64,000 bases of DNA, taken from contig OX940865.1 of the NCBI GenBank assembly GCA_954871525.1, positions 21,994,420 to 22,058,419 of the forward strand, given 5' to 3'. A program made the position numbers and the translations under genes. Of this stretch, positions 39,178 to 50,554 are shown piece by piece (the first letter of the stretch is position 1; the number at the start of each line of letters is the position of its first letter). The DNA is from Parietaria judaica (lineage: Eukaryota; Streptophyta; Magnoliopsida; Rosales; Urticaceae). The notes beneath the pieces are model-generated. The model saw only the letters and a program-made list of their open reading frames with translations. It made no database searches and was not told the DNA's origin.

Positions 39178-42100
39178 TCAAACAGTTTGGGCGATCGGGA
39201 AAAGCTTGTCAAGTTTGTTGTTGGAGAGAATGCCGTGTGGGTCCAATTCTTTCCGTGCTTTGTTGTATTCATCGACCGGAAATCGCTTCCTTAGCCGGGC
39301 TTGTAGGGCTGCCAGCTCGTCTTTGTCCTTTGGAACCTGCATTGATTATTTCGGAGTTTATGTACATGTTTATATGTTGAGTTTATGTATATGTTTATAT
39401 TTCGGAGTTCAAAATGACTTCTTTCTTAAGATTATCTTCCAATTTACGGTACATGTTTTCAAAGATTCCATGTTCAAAGCCATTTTTTACATAACAAGGT
39501 GTTAGTGTGTAATTTTTATTCTCAGTGCAACCTACCCAATGACCCAACACAATCCAATCCATATCTTTTTCGGGTTGGGTTGGATTGGATTGGGGTGATT
39601 TTTGAAAATATCGGAGAGGGTTGGGTTTTACCCTTGGGGCGGTCCAACCAGCCCATGCACGTCTCTCAATGTAACTATCTTATCTTTCATGCTTAAGCAA
39701 ATCAACAGAGTATATGAGAAAAAGTAGTCGTATTGGGTTCTGAAAAAACCGATACCTCGATCTTAGCCCAGTGTTCGAAAGCAGAATACCGATCCCACAG
39801 TTGCGACTGTGTCATGTTTCTGTAGTGGAAAAACTCCTCTGTTATTTCCCTCCTCTGCCGCGGATCTGCTGTCGGAAGGTACATGATTATGCCAACCTGA
39901 AGAAAAATATAATTTTATTCGCCGATATATACAATTTAAGACGTCATTTAACAGTTAGGAGTGTATTATTGAGGTAAAGCCACAAAAAAAGGGTTAGGAG
40001 TTCAGTTATATGAACAACAAATATAGATTACCCAAGAAAATATATCATCCTCTGAAGGGCTTGAAGCCGGACTCATGGGGCTCTGGCTCCTTGTCGTCCA
40101 TCGCTGCTCGATCGGCGCCGGCGCTGGAACCTTCTCCTTATGGATCATCTTCTTCAGATCTTCAATGTATTGGAGATCCTTCATGTTCGGTTTGTTTAAG
40201 GATCCAACGTGAAAGCAAGTTTCTGAAACCCACTGTTGCCCGCCGCAATCGAAGCCTAGGATCTCATCGCTCCATCCCACTCGGTACCCTTCCGATCTTC
40301 TCCAGAATTCGGCCTCGGCTTTGTTGACTTTTTCGACATGGTCTTTGTTCAGAGGGTCTATTGAGAGAAGCTTATCTCTCAGCTCTGTAAATGACAACTC
40401 GTTTGTATCTTGTTCGCCATTTTCTTCTGATTGACCAGTGACTGGTGTACTGCTGTATGTAAGAGAAAGCTGCACAATTTTACGGTTTGAAACGTACAAG
40501 AAGACTCTATTTAAACAATCCTGATCCGAGTTATCCACTAAACTGCTGAATTTAAATATCGAAATTATAAGAGAAATCAGATATCCCTATCCCTGTAATT
40601 TATAGAAAATTTACCTTAAGAATGTTATAATAATCGAAAGGCAGGAATCTCTACTTCGCCTCATAAAAGAAATATAACATAAGAGAAGGACTTTCTTTTG
40701 TAAGACGGTGAGATTTTCTTATCCTCATGGCGCTTAAATACTCGTGTTTCTTTCTTCTTAACGCATATTCACATAGTCAACGATCCAACACCGACACGTA
40801 TTCCCAAAAAATTGGGCCAACGGGAATTCACCTAGGTTAAGAATCCCCTTTTCCTTTATTAAGTTATAAACAATATCGACCTTTCCTTCCAGAGCAAGGA
40901 CAAACGCTCATCAAATGATGCAAACAAAGCATGAAGGCTAATCAGTCTCCTAAGCTAGGCGCCTATAGGCAGTCCGAAACCCTAATGACGATAACCTGGA
41001 AAATACTAAAATACCCTCAATGACATTATTAAGAAAAATATATAAAAATGAATAAATGACCGCCTTGCCCTTCCTCTGACATTTTAGGTAATAACCATGG
41101 GTCTATCACATTGTTGGCAATTATAGAGTTGAATCATACTCAAAACAAAACTCAAAATACTAAACTGTTTAAGATACGAACAAACAATATCGATCAATCT
41201 TAATAATCTTGAAAAAGTAGCCATACAAAGAATTCAAACTTAAACAAACGGGAACCGGTTTCCTTTTCCCTGTTTTTACTATAGAAGGCTCCTTAATTCT
41301 TCTTTAATAAATAATAACCTAATTCTGCGCTTAGGTACTGCTCATTTTTGGAAACACGTTATTCACATGGGTAGGAAATAATAGAGTTGAACTATACTCG
41401 AGAATGAAAAAACTGATCTACCTGTACTTTTTGACACTCTCCTTGTAGAGATCACGGACATGCTCCATCGCTTCATCGACCGAGTACTTGGGTTTGAACT
41501 TTGGTGCGCCTTTCCACTTAGACACGGGGTTACACGTCACGACCACGACATCATCTGTATAGGGTATGTATAGGTACTTCACATGTTTATTCTCGGATAG
41601 CAGTTTCCTGAAAAGAAAGGACTTAACCTAACTTAAGCCAAGTATTGGAGATGTGTTTATAAATTATCGCACTAGAAAAGCCCCGTGGACCAGAAAATTA
41701 AGGATCAAACACACTCGAACGAGAAAGGGTTATCATAAGGATAAAAAAACACACTTGTGGTTTTTCTTGATCTCTTCCATGGTGGAGATGTAAGTGTGCT
41801 CTACAAGCTCTTGTCTCTCGACACACTGAAGGGTAACCTCAGCAACTACTCCAAGGCCGCCAAGACCGCAGCGCGCTAGATAAAAAAGCTCGGGATCTTT
41901 CTCTCTCGAGATTTCAATGGTTCCTTTAGCAGGGGTGACCAGTTTCATGCTAATGACCTGCTCGTCAATCGGGGGCAATCTCGCACCGGTGCCGTGGGCA
42001 CCAACCTAAAGGATATGAACGTAACTTAGCCTTAAACAATCCATTGATGACTAAAATCCAAAGACTCCATTGCAAAACAACAACAGCCTCCATTTTCGAA

Positions 42101-43303
42101 GCCCCAAACAATGAGATACCGGAATTCCTTAACAAAAACACTGAAAAATGAAAGAACCCGGCAAACCCGAACAATGCCACCAATCTGCTGCTCCTGATGG
42201 ACGTATAAAGACCCCATTGATAGCACCAAAATCCCAAGATGCTAGCGCTAAACACACTCAACCCCAACACTGGAAAGAACCGAACAAACAGTAACATTAC
42301 CACAAATCATATCTCCTAATGGAAGAATAAAGACTCCATTGATGGCACCAAGATCCCAAGACCCTATCACTAAACACAATTAACCCCTCAACAGATACTC
42401 GAAAAACCCGACAACCCCGAACAATGTCACCACAATGCTGCTCCTATCGTCGTCTAAAGACTCCAATGATGGCACCAAAATCCCACTCCATTGAACCCAA
42501 TCAACCCCTCAGCAAAAACCGACGAACCCGAACAATTAACCAGTCTGCTGCTCCTAATGGGCGTACAAAGACTCCATTAGTGGCTACAAAATCCCGACAC
42601 CCGTCGCTAAACACAATCAACCCTCAGCAAAAACCCGAAAGCCCGAATAATGCCTCCGATTAGCTGCTTCTAATGGAAGTATAAAGAGACTCCATTGCTG
42701 AACAAACAAACCAACCTGAATAATGCCACCGATCTGCTGCTCTCTAATGGAGGCGAAATTCTGCAGAGTGAACCCGAACTCCTTGATGGCGTCCACCAAT
42801 TGCTGAACCCTAATCCCGGCCTGAACCCTAACCCTCTTCCTCTCCTTATCCACCTCCAAGACGCCGTCCATCAGCGCCAGGTTCACCATCCCAGCTCGCG
42901 AGAGCCCGATCCCGTTCGGCGAGAGCCCCGACCCAACGGGCCGGATCCGGGCCTTGCGCTCGTGGGCCTCCTTGACGAGCCTCTCCAGCTCGTCGAGGCT
43001 CTCGGGCTGGCGGAAGTCGCGGGTCTGGACCTGGTGGGTGCCGCTCCAGTTGGAGACGGTGTGGAGGTCCTCCGGCAGCGGCGCGTACCGGAAGATGTGT
43101 GCCTTCTTGTGCTTGGCGTCGGCGGAGAACGGGAAGGAGAAGTAGGTGGCGACGCCGCAGAAGCCGAGCAGCGCCGCGTAGCCAAGGTACTTGCGGATTT
43201 CGGCCTCCGACGAGGCCCGCGGCGGGGGCGGGAGGGTCGAGAGGGGACGGGCGGCGGCGCAGAGGGGCTTGAGGGAGCGCCGGAGAGTGAGAGCTCTCAG
43301 CAT
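39178..43303 (-). CDS. GLDH: L-galactono-1,4-lactone dehydrogenase, mitochondrial
   Basis: Last enzyme of plant ascorbate synthesis: it oxidises L-galactono-1,4-lactone and passes electrons to cytochrome c at the inner mitochondrial membrane. Six exons (minus strand): 42716-43303, 41755-42005, 41422-41607, 40032-40452, 39756-39896, 39178-39336. Their sum is 1746 nt, exactly 581 codons plus TGA, and every junction is GT-AG. Arg-rich presequence (MLRALTLRRS), a hydrophobic segment at about 39-59, then cleavage near FRYAP (about 71-73). The FAD domain has RPVGSGLSPNG with Leu127 where related oxidases carry the FAD-linking His. REQQIGGIIQVGAHGTG spans exons 1 and 2. Glu457 and Arg459 in APIEQRWT match the substrate-binding pair of the family. 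Slightly shorter than the roughly 610-aa Arabidopsis protein, the difference lying in the presequence. Intron 1 is repetitive; exon 4 has a tandem acceptor. Confidence 0.96.
42006..42715 (-). repeat. GLDH intron 1 minisatellite derived from the exon 1/intron 1 junction
   Basis: The 710-bp intron is largely five diverged tandem units of about 110-125 bp. Each unit carries a copy of the last roughly 35 bp of exon 1 (AGCAGCAGAT and GGTGGCATT, coding QQIGG) and of the start of the intron (GGGTT). Copies of the CAGCAG word lie near 42185, 42308 (eroded), 42435, 42545 and 42661; the genuine one is near 42733. Other shared words are TTGGTGCCATCAATGGAGTC and GGGATTTTGG on the minus strand. Confidence 0.85.
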
Positions 43304-43440
43304 TTTGGGGGGTTTTGGATTGGCAAGTCTGAACTTCTTCTTCTTCTTCTTCTTCGTTTGGGATCAAGTATTGAACAATTAGGAAGAGGTATCACAGAGG
43401 AAGGTTCCCACCATTAAAACGAATATGGAAGCTTCTCTTC

Positions 43441-43446
43441 TTTATA
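43441..43446 (-). promoter_or_regulatory. Probable TATA box of GLDH
   Basis: TATAAA on the minus strand, about 140 bp before the GLDH start codon. It would place transcription start near 43410 and give a leader of about 105 nt. That leader includes a GAA-repeat stretch (43337-43357). Confidence 0.6.
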
Positions 43447-43449
43447 GTG

Positions 43450-44993
43450 TTTATCAACTGAAAATGTGTTTGGCGGGTTCTAATTGACACCATATTCAGA
43501 GGGTCCGAGGCGATTCCAATCGCAACACTAAAAATATAATTTTAATAAGAGCATAAAAAAGAAAAAGAAAAAAATACTCCGATCACGACACTATACACTA
43601 TTCGTTTAATATTTTGTTAATACTTACTTTATCTATTCTATTTATATATATTCACTTTATCAATTTATCAAAAAATTAAGCAAATAATATCATTAGTGTG
43701 AAATGATATCACTTAAATTTAGTGTCTATTATATCATACCAAAATGATAGAATTTATAGTATCATTATTCATTAGAGAGTTTTGATGTAAAAATCACACC
43801 AAAATTGTGTTTTGAAGCCCCATATGAGATGGCCTTAGAGCCGGAGGTGATGAAGTGGTTGAAGTCGAGAAGAGAGGTCGCGGAACTCATTCTAGACACA
43901 CGTTCTCGAGAGTTGGGGCGGGGCGGGGCGGGGCGGCAATGAGGGAGTGTGGCTTGGAATTCTTACGAGGTATCTAAGTGAACATGAAAGAATGAAATCA
44001 TAACTCAATCGGCAAGGAAGTCGAACATTTTGGTGTGCCCTCATCCATTTTACTCGCTGAGTTTCGTGAATAGCAAAATAGTATTTTTGCTTGGGATAAG
44101 TTTCAATCGAATATGTCACACAAGATCATAATTTAGCAATAAATGTTTTGTTATCACAAACACATAAGCACGCTTAGTACCACACATTAGTTGGATATGG
44201 TGGTGAGGAGTGAGTGAGTGAGGGCCATATTACACTTGAATCATTCCACCAAAATTAATGTAGAGCGTGACATTCAAAAACGACATAATGTTTGTTTAGA
44301 ATGTTTCTATTTTATATATCTAATCTAATTATACTTGTTGGTTTCAGGTTTTACTTTTGTAATAAAAAAAGATGAGAGATGGCCCATTTATTCATTTTGA
44401 CCGGTTTCAGTTTTTTTTTTTTTTTGCCTATCCGAAGAGAAGACCACTTAAACCTGTTAAAACTCGGGATTTTGACATCGTGATGGGAGCCGTTGTGACG
44501 GAAGTTGAAAATGCAAACTACAATCTTAGCTTAACCCCCTTCTTTTTGAGATAGATTGAGTTGATTGGTCAAGACACGTACATATATAGGCAGAATTACA
44601 ACTTAAATGCTAATTATAGAGACGGGTTATCGCTAATTACACATTAGGAAACTAACTTGATTTAAGACCTAATGACATAATAGGCCTACTAAAGGCGCCC
44701 AATACTCGGTTTAAACATGACCTCATTCGTTCGGCCCATTTCCAAGGCCTGGACCCGGTCCCTCTCCAAGAATTCCGATGGAGCAATAAACAGAAACAGA
44801 ACAAACGGAAAACGTAACCAAACAGCGACTGAAGTTGCAGAAGAACTTTCCAGCTACAAGCAATATAAATGACGCTTGCAATTACCTGCTGCAACTTCTT
44901 CTTCAACACTGACAGAAATTATGTACAAAAGCAGTATATATAACTTAGGCTTATTAGGCAACAACTTTGGAGAGAAATAATGGCTTAGCCAAA
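43450..44993. other. Intergenic between GLDH and the SEC14 gene
   Basis: AT-rich DNA without a recognisable gene. A run of four GGGGC units (about 43915-43935, plus strand) could form a G-quadruplex. A T-rich tract lies at 44409-44425. The right part presumably includes the SEC14 gene's 3' UTR. Confidence 0.6.
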
Positions 44994-46552
44994 TCAGAAC
45001 ATATTCTGCCTTGAAGTCCATCTCTCATCAAACCTCCCAAGTGAGAAAGCCGTAGTCGGAACCTCAGAAAAGTGGTGAGGGTCGGGTTCAATGCCGTAAT
45101 CTGTCAGCGGTCGGTTCTCAAGAACGTCATCATGGGATTTCACGAAGTCAGGAATCTCAATGTCTTCCTTCTTAATATAATCCCAAAGGTATTGCAAGCG
45201 GCTTATGTACTTGATCTTCCAATACAAGCTGCGTTTGAAACCAGACATAAAACGAGGACAAGCATATTAAAAAAAAAAAGAGTGATCGACATAAAGGCCC
45301 CCTGAATTGCCATGTTGGTGCAATTCACCCCCTAAATTTTTAGTTTTTGGCACCAAACCCGCATATACTTTCAAAAGTAGCACATTACTCCCAACGCGTT
45401 AAAAAAGACAACTTTTAACTTGAGCGCAACACACGAATTGTCTGAGGGTGTATGTGCTACTTATTAAAGTATAGGGAGTATTGCTGCCAAAAAAATAAAG
45501 TTCACGAGGTAAACTACTTGTACCTGAAAAAGCTTGCCTAGTTTTGGAAAGTATATGCGTACAAGATATGTTACAACATTATCAGTATCACTAACCCTCC
45601 GCTTAAGAAGAATCGACCGAGAGTGGCGAATACGAGCCTCGAGCGGAGTCCAGGGTGAATGAAGTACAGAACTTGAAGCCTTTCCTTGAATTCAGAGGGA
45701 AGCTCTTCGTAAATCCACCTCATGATAGTTATTCCAGGAGAATTATCCTCCGTTTGCACGGTACTGTGCATGTACACAATACTAAATGGTCCCTCAGGCA
45801 ACTCGGTGCACAATTTATGAACGATAAACCTCTTCAGGCGCTCGCCGCTCACAACCGGAGCTGCAAGGCAAATAATGGAGCAATATGTATCTCAGAAGGA
45901 TTAAATCTAAATTATCAGAAACAAGCCATAACAAACAACTATACAGAAATTGCCCGGAAGTTCAGTATAAATAAACTTGTATAATTAGAAACTTACTGAT
46001 CTCCCGAAAGTAAACCTAATGAAATATAGCCAAGCATACATCAAGATCCTCCTTTAGTGCACAAAGAATGACAAACGAGAGAAGTAAAAAAAATCCGCTG
46101 GCATACGCGTTCGCTAACAGTAGAGCTATCATACTATTAAATTTGAGACGGGGTGACGAGACATGTGACTTTGGCTCTTGGAGAAAAATATTTGAGGCCC
46201 TTTTTCTAGTGTTCTTTACGAAAAGGAAGAGCGAAAACGCGTAAACCAAACCCGAACAAGAACTTAAATTCAAGCACATAAACAGAAAAGTGTGAGAGCC
46301 GAGTGCTTGTTTACCGGGAAAGTACTTCCCGACAATGCGCAGAATCCGGTTTCCGGACTTGTCGAAGCCTTGTAGCCGCACAAATTGCAGGAGTTCGAGA
46401 TCCGAGAAGTCTTCATCCGAGGCTAGATACGGAGAGCAATCTTGCCAGTTCTCTCCCTCTTCGATCTCCGATTCGAGGAACGGCCTCGCATCCACTCCCA
46501 GATCCGATGCCAGCACGAACACCGAGAAGTCATCGGCTGAGGAACTCCCCAT
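44994..46552 (-). CDS. SEC14-like (CRAL-TRIO) domain protein
   Basis: Three coding exons on the minus strand: 46315-46552, 45596-45860 and 44994-45228. Total 738 nt, 245 aa plus TGA, all GT-AG, phases consistent. It starts MGSSSADDFSVFVLASDLG; the ATG at 46552 is the first in frame after a stop-containing leader. Conserved family blocks are FRLQG-like VRLQGFDKSGNRILRIVGKYFP, VYMHSTVQTEDNSPGITIMRWIYEELP, YFIHPGLRSRLVFATLGRFFLSGGLYWKIKYISRLQYLW and ENRPLTDYGIEPDP. This is the small plant family annotated as SEC14 cytosolic factor/phosphoglyceride transfer proteins, related to the C-terminal domain of GDAP2-type proteins. Ligand and cellular role are not known from sequence. Intron 2 carries a MITE, and a 5' UTR intron is likely. 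Confidence 0.92.
45312..45526. mobile_element. MITE in intron 2 of the SEC14 gene
   Basis: Inverted-repeat arms of about 75-90 bp. The left arm runs GCAATTCACCCCC ... TTTTTGGCA ... AGTAGCACAT. The reverse complement of the right arm reads AGTTTACCTCGTG ... TTTTTGGCA ... AGTAGCACAT. Arms are about 70% alike by eye. No clear target duplication was found. Confidence 0.65.
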
Positions 46553-46565
46553 CACCAAGAACAGC

Positions 46566-46757
46566 CTATTCCAAATTTAGGTCAATTTTCATACTTCCAG
46601 AATCAATTTCAGAATGCATGAAACCAAATTGACATGATTCAACAGAAGAACAAGCTCAAATGGGATTCAATTTAAGAACGATTCAAACCAAACATGCTAA
46701 TCATTGACATGACATTGAAGTTTCATTAACAGAAAGATGAAGAAGAATTTTGTTTAC
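46566..46757 (-). other. Probable 5' UTR intron of the SEC14 gene
   Basis: On the minus strand a donor AAG|GTAAAC (46757) and an acceptor GGAATAG| (46566) sit just upstream of the start codon. The GA-rich sequence at about 46760-46870 looks like a leader. Inferred from splice signals only. Confidence 0.45.
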
Positions 46758-46879
46758 CTTGAATTGAATGATTAGCAAGATTGCAGATCACGCCGGAGAA
46801 AAACCCTAGAACTCTGTAATGGCGTCGAAGCAGGAGAGAGAAAGAGCTCTGTGATTGTCATCGTCTTCGACGAAGGAGA

Positions 46880-47555
46880 TCGAAACTGTACTTAATTTAG
46901 CTATATTTGCATAATAAATACCTAATTCTACGTGAATGTACGTAAGACCTCTTTGGGATATGCCGTAATAAATAAAATAAAAATCAAATCAAATTCACGA
47001 TAATTCTATATTTTATTTATGGTTAATCCAGGAAAAAGTACTTGTACTTTAAAAAAATAGACCATTAAGTTTTGATTCTTACTTTTGCTCGGACAAAATT
47101 CTAATTCTATAGTTTTGTATCTCTATTGGTACTTCTGTCAAAATTTACATCCTTTACTGTTATTCACTCCACGTATCAAATTCAAAGGTTTATCTAGGAA
47201 AAAAGTCAATGATTATAAAAATTGACATATAAGTTCTAATTCTTTTGAACATCAACCATGGATTGATGTTTTTTTAGGCTTGAAAAAGCAATCATGCTCC
47301 CGTTTAATTATATATCTCATTATTGTCTTAATTATCCAAATTTTGATATTTTGTCTTGGCTTCACAGCTTAATGTTATCATTATCAATTTTCTTCGCAGT
47401 CATCATTATCGGAGACGACACTGGCTTATTCAATAAATATCGATCGATAAAAAAAAAAAAAGAAGGAAAGATCCTTTTGTTAGTTGATGCTAAGTATTTG
47501 TGAGAAAAAAAAAATGATTGTTGTCATTGCATTTTTGGCAATAGCATTTTATATG
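46880..47555. other. Intergenic, AT-rich
   Basis: No coding similarity. A 69-codon ORF at 47294-47503 is AT-rich, ends in a Lys run from a poly-A tract, and is taken as chance. Confidence 0.6.
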
Positions 47556-48640
47556 TAATATTAAGGGTAAATGAAGGAAATGCCCATTTGTGGCTCAAGA
47601 TTTTAAAAAATGCCTATTTTTAACTATGGTAACTCTAACCACCAACAAATTGAAATGTGGACTAATATGCCCTTCCAATTAACTCACATTAATTTTAATT
47701 TCGTTTTTTAATTAAAATTAAAAAACAAAAATTTTCCTTAAAAATAGCAGATTAAATAACTTAAAATAAATCTTTCTTATTTTAACATTAAAAAAATATT
47801 ACTCGAATTATTCTTCCCTATTTTAACGTTTGTAACAAATCCTATTTTTTATTTTTTGATCCCTATTAATCAATATTTTAAAAATAAAATTTCAAATTAT
47901 TTCTCTGCATTTTACGAATCTGTAATTATATTTACGTAACTATATTTACGATTCTTTATTTACAGTAAATAAATTTACGAATTTTCAATAAAACTGTAGT
48001 TATAAAACTGTAAATATATTTACGAAAGTTCAATGTAACAATGAAACTGTATAAAATATTTACAAAGTTAATTTTGTAACTACAACTACGAATCCGTAAC
48101 TATAAATACAAAATTTTAATTACAAATATGAAACTGTAAAACCATTTACAAAAATCATTAACTGTATAAAACTGTATAACCATTTACAAAAATCATTTAC
48201 AAAACTGTATAAACATTACCGTAAATAGTTTTACATTCGTAAACATCTACAAAACTTGGTAAAACTATTTACAAAAAATATTACCAATCCAATAAACATT
48301 ACCAATCCAAAATCGTGTAAACCCATTTACAAAAATAAAAAATCTTACCGTGTTTGATCCGGCGAGCGAGAGACGGCGAACATAAGGAGAATGACGGAGG
48401 GCGACCGCGACGGAGAGCGATGGAGGAAGGATGCGCGACGGAAGGCGGCCGCGACGGAGGAGGATGCGACGGAGGAAGGAGGCGCGATGGAGGGTGACCA
48501 CGACGGGGCCACGGTCGCCTCCTCGGCAGCCGCGCCGACGAGGGCCATGGTCGCCTCCTCGGCAGCCGCGCCGACGGTCGCCAAAGCCACGCTCGAAGTC
48601 GCCGAGCGCGCCCGAATCCGGCGATGGTGGTCAATCCGAC

Positions 48641-48715
<75 letters not shown>

Positions 48716-49020
48716 GAACGTGAGAAGGGGAGGGAATGAGAGAGAGATCTATTAATTTTTAGGTCAAAATAACAAAATTAAATGATAACCTAATTAATAG
48801 GGGAAGTTTTCAACCAAAATTTTAGGATAATTAATTTAATTTCGAAAATTAAAATATATAATATATAATAAATACGAAAATAAATAAATATAATTAATAT
48901 CATGGTTAATATGGTCCAAAATATTTTTAAAATGGGCATAAATGAATTGTTTGAAAGTATGGGCAATTCCCTTAAACCTTAGGTGGTTTTTGGGCATTTC
49001 ATGGGTTTTTCTTAATATTA
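47556..49020. mobile_element. Non-autonomous DNA transposon with GC-rich interior
   Basis: Identical 8-bp flanks TAATATTA at 47556-47563 and 49013-49020 enclose 47564-49012. The termini are inverted but diverged: the left begins AGGGTAAATGAAGGAAATGCC, shown here only to its GAAATGCCCA word, and the reverse complement of the right reads AGAAAAACCCATGAAATGCC. The 8-bp duplication suits hAT elements; 9-bp Mutator-like elements remain possible. The inside is AT-rich with a degenerate CTGTAAAT...TTTACGA repeat (47930-48290), then a GC-rich block (48355-48640) and a long GA microsatellite (about 48641-48716). No transposase is visible. The GC-rich block has long ORFs in several frames made of simple codon runs and is not called a gene. 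Confidence 0.7.
48641..48716. repeat. GA microsatellite
   Basis: About 38 near-perfect GA units with one AA interruption, at the edge of the GC-rich block within the DNA transposon. Confidence 0.95.
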
Positions 49021-50119
49021 ATAGCAAGAAAAAAAGAAAAATATTTTGTCCAACTCCGAATTAATTTAACAAATAAGACTAAAATTATGAAGTTTAAGAA
49101 TAAATTTGGAAAGAAAATATATGCATAAATGCTTTTAAGATAGTCGTTGAGCAAAACATTATATTTCAATTTCACAAATCAATTAATATTGAGGTGAATA
49201 AATAAATATTCGGTACGATTTTCATAATCAATTATTTACTTTTAAAATCGAATATCGCGGTGTTGAAGTTTAAAGCTTATTTTAACAATTTACTGATGGT
49301 TTAATTTTAAATTCAATTCTAATCGCATTTTGACCAAACATAATGTAATCATCATATCTTTTTAAAAAATCCAATTACTGCTAAATAATCTAAAATAAAA
49401 AGTAACCATCAATAATAAATCAATAATGGAATAATTAAAAAAGGGCCTATATACAACTAAAGGCTAAAATGATAGTTTAGGGTCTTTTTGTACACTCTTA
49501 TTCAAGGTTCAAAATATCATTTTTGTGATAAATCGATTGCTGTTTTCGATGATTACTGTTGTCGGTGGATCCAAGTCTTAGTTTCTAAAAAATAGCTATT
49601 AATCTCAATAAAATAATTTACAAAGTCTTAGTCATTTGAAATCACCACGCATAACTTACGGAGAAATATTACTTGGTACTGTAAAGTATCATTACATTAA
49701 TCTCAATAAAATAATTTACAAAGTCTCGATTTAGTCCCAGCTCTACCTAACAATGTTATGCCAGCATTATCAACAAAATTCTCATTTTGTACAAACTTTT
49801 TTAAAACACTGCCCATTTTGGTACATTATACACATAATGAGTAATTTTTTCAAAAAAAAAAAGTTGTGGCTAAATGGGTATTTCCTTAAAAAAAATGATC
49901 CCTAACAATCACATATGTAGGTTTTATGTCAAATCATATGATCATAAATTACATGTGAAACCGATAGCACATTTTAATATTTTCAGAATTGATAGTGATT
50001 TTCATCGTTCTAAATTTAAAAAACGGAATTAGTTCTTACGGAATTCATATTTTAGTCAAATAATTAACAAAAATATCAAGATAAAGCCTAAAAAATACTT
50101 TGGAACATAAAAAATTTAA
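49021..50119. other. Intergenic, AT-rich
   Basis: No gene or clear repeat structure recognised on either strand. Confidence 0.6.
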
Positions 50120-50345
50120 GGGGTAATAGCGGCAAAAGTGGCCAAAGTTAGGCCTACTGTGCAAATAAGTGGCCAAAGCTCAACGCTCGTGGAAATGACG
50201 TGGAAAACGGCGTTGGCATGAAATGGATGGAATTTGTACTGTCCACGGTTTGGTAAACTTTGGCTACTTTTGCCGATATTAAATCGCTTTGACCACTTAT
50301 TTGCACACTTAACTTAACTTTGGCTACTTTTACCGCTATTATCCC
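50120..50345. mobile_element. MITE of about 226 bp
   Basis: Terminal inverted repeats of about 55 bp. The left starts GGGGTAATAGCGGCAAAAGT and the reverse complement of the right starts GGGATAATAGCGGTAAAAGT. Both continue through GCCAAAGTTA and TGTGCAAATAAGTGG. No transposase and no obvious target duplication; the flanks are A- or T-rich and the right end meets a long T tract. Confidence 0.82.
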
Positions 50346-50521
50346 ATTTTTTTTTTTTTTTTTTTACTTATTATTAGTTCTGTTTGTCTTCTAAGTTGGT
50401 ATTACCTTGAGTCATTGGGCCAATTTGCTATCCATATCAAAACTAAAAACAAAATAAATAAACAACTTATAATTCTAACACATTACATGTGTTGTATCAA
50501 AATAGCCAGTGTAGAGACAAG

Positions 50522-50554
<33 letters not shown>

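Noticed and set aside
41965..42303. 112-codon and 65-codon minus-strand ORFs
   Set aside because: They are readings through the repeat units of GLDH intron 1; the QQIGG-like residues come from the copied exon end.
42695..43417. 240-codon plus-strand ORF
   Set aside because: Antisense shadow of GC-rich GLDH exon 1.
47294..47503. 69-codon hydrophobic ORF
   Set aside because: AT-rich chance ORF with a poly-A derived Lys run; no conserved motif or promoter context.
48299..48739. ORFs of 80-110 codons rich in Arg, Ala and Pro on both strands
   Set aside because: Low-complexity readings of the GC-rich block and GA repeat; open in several frames at once.
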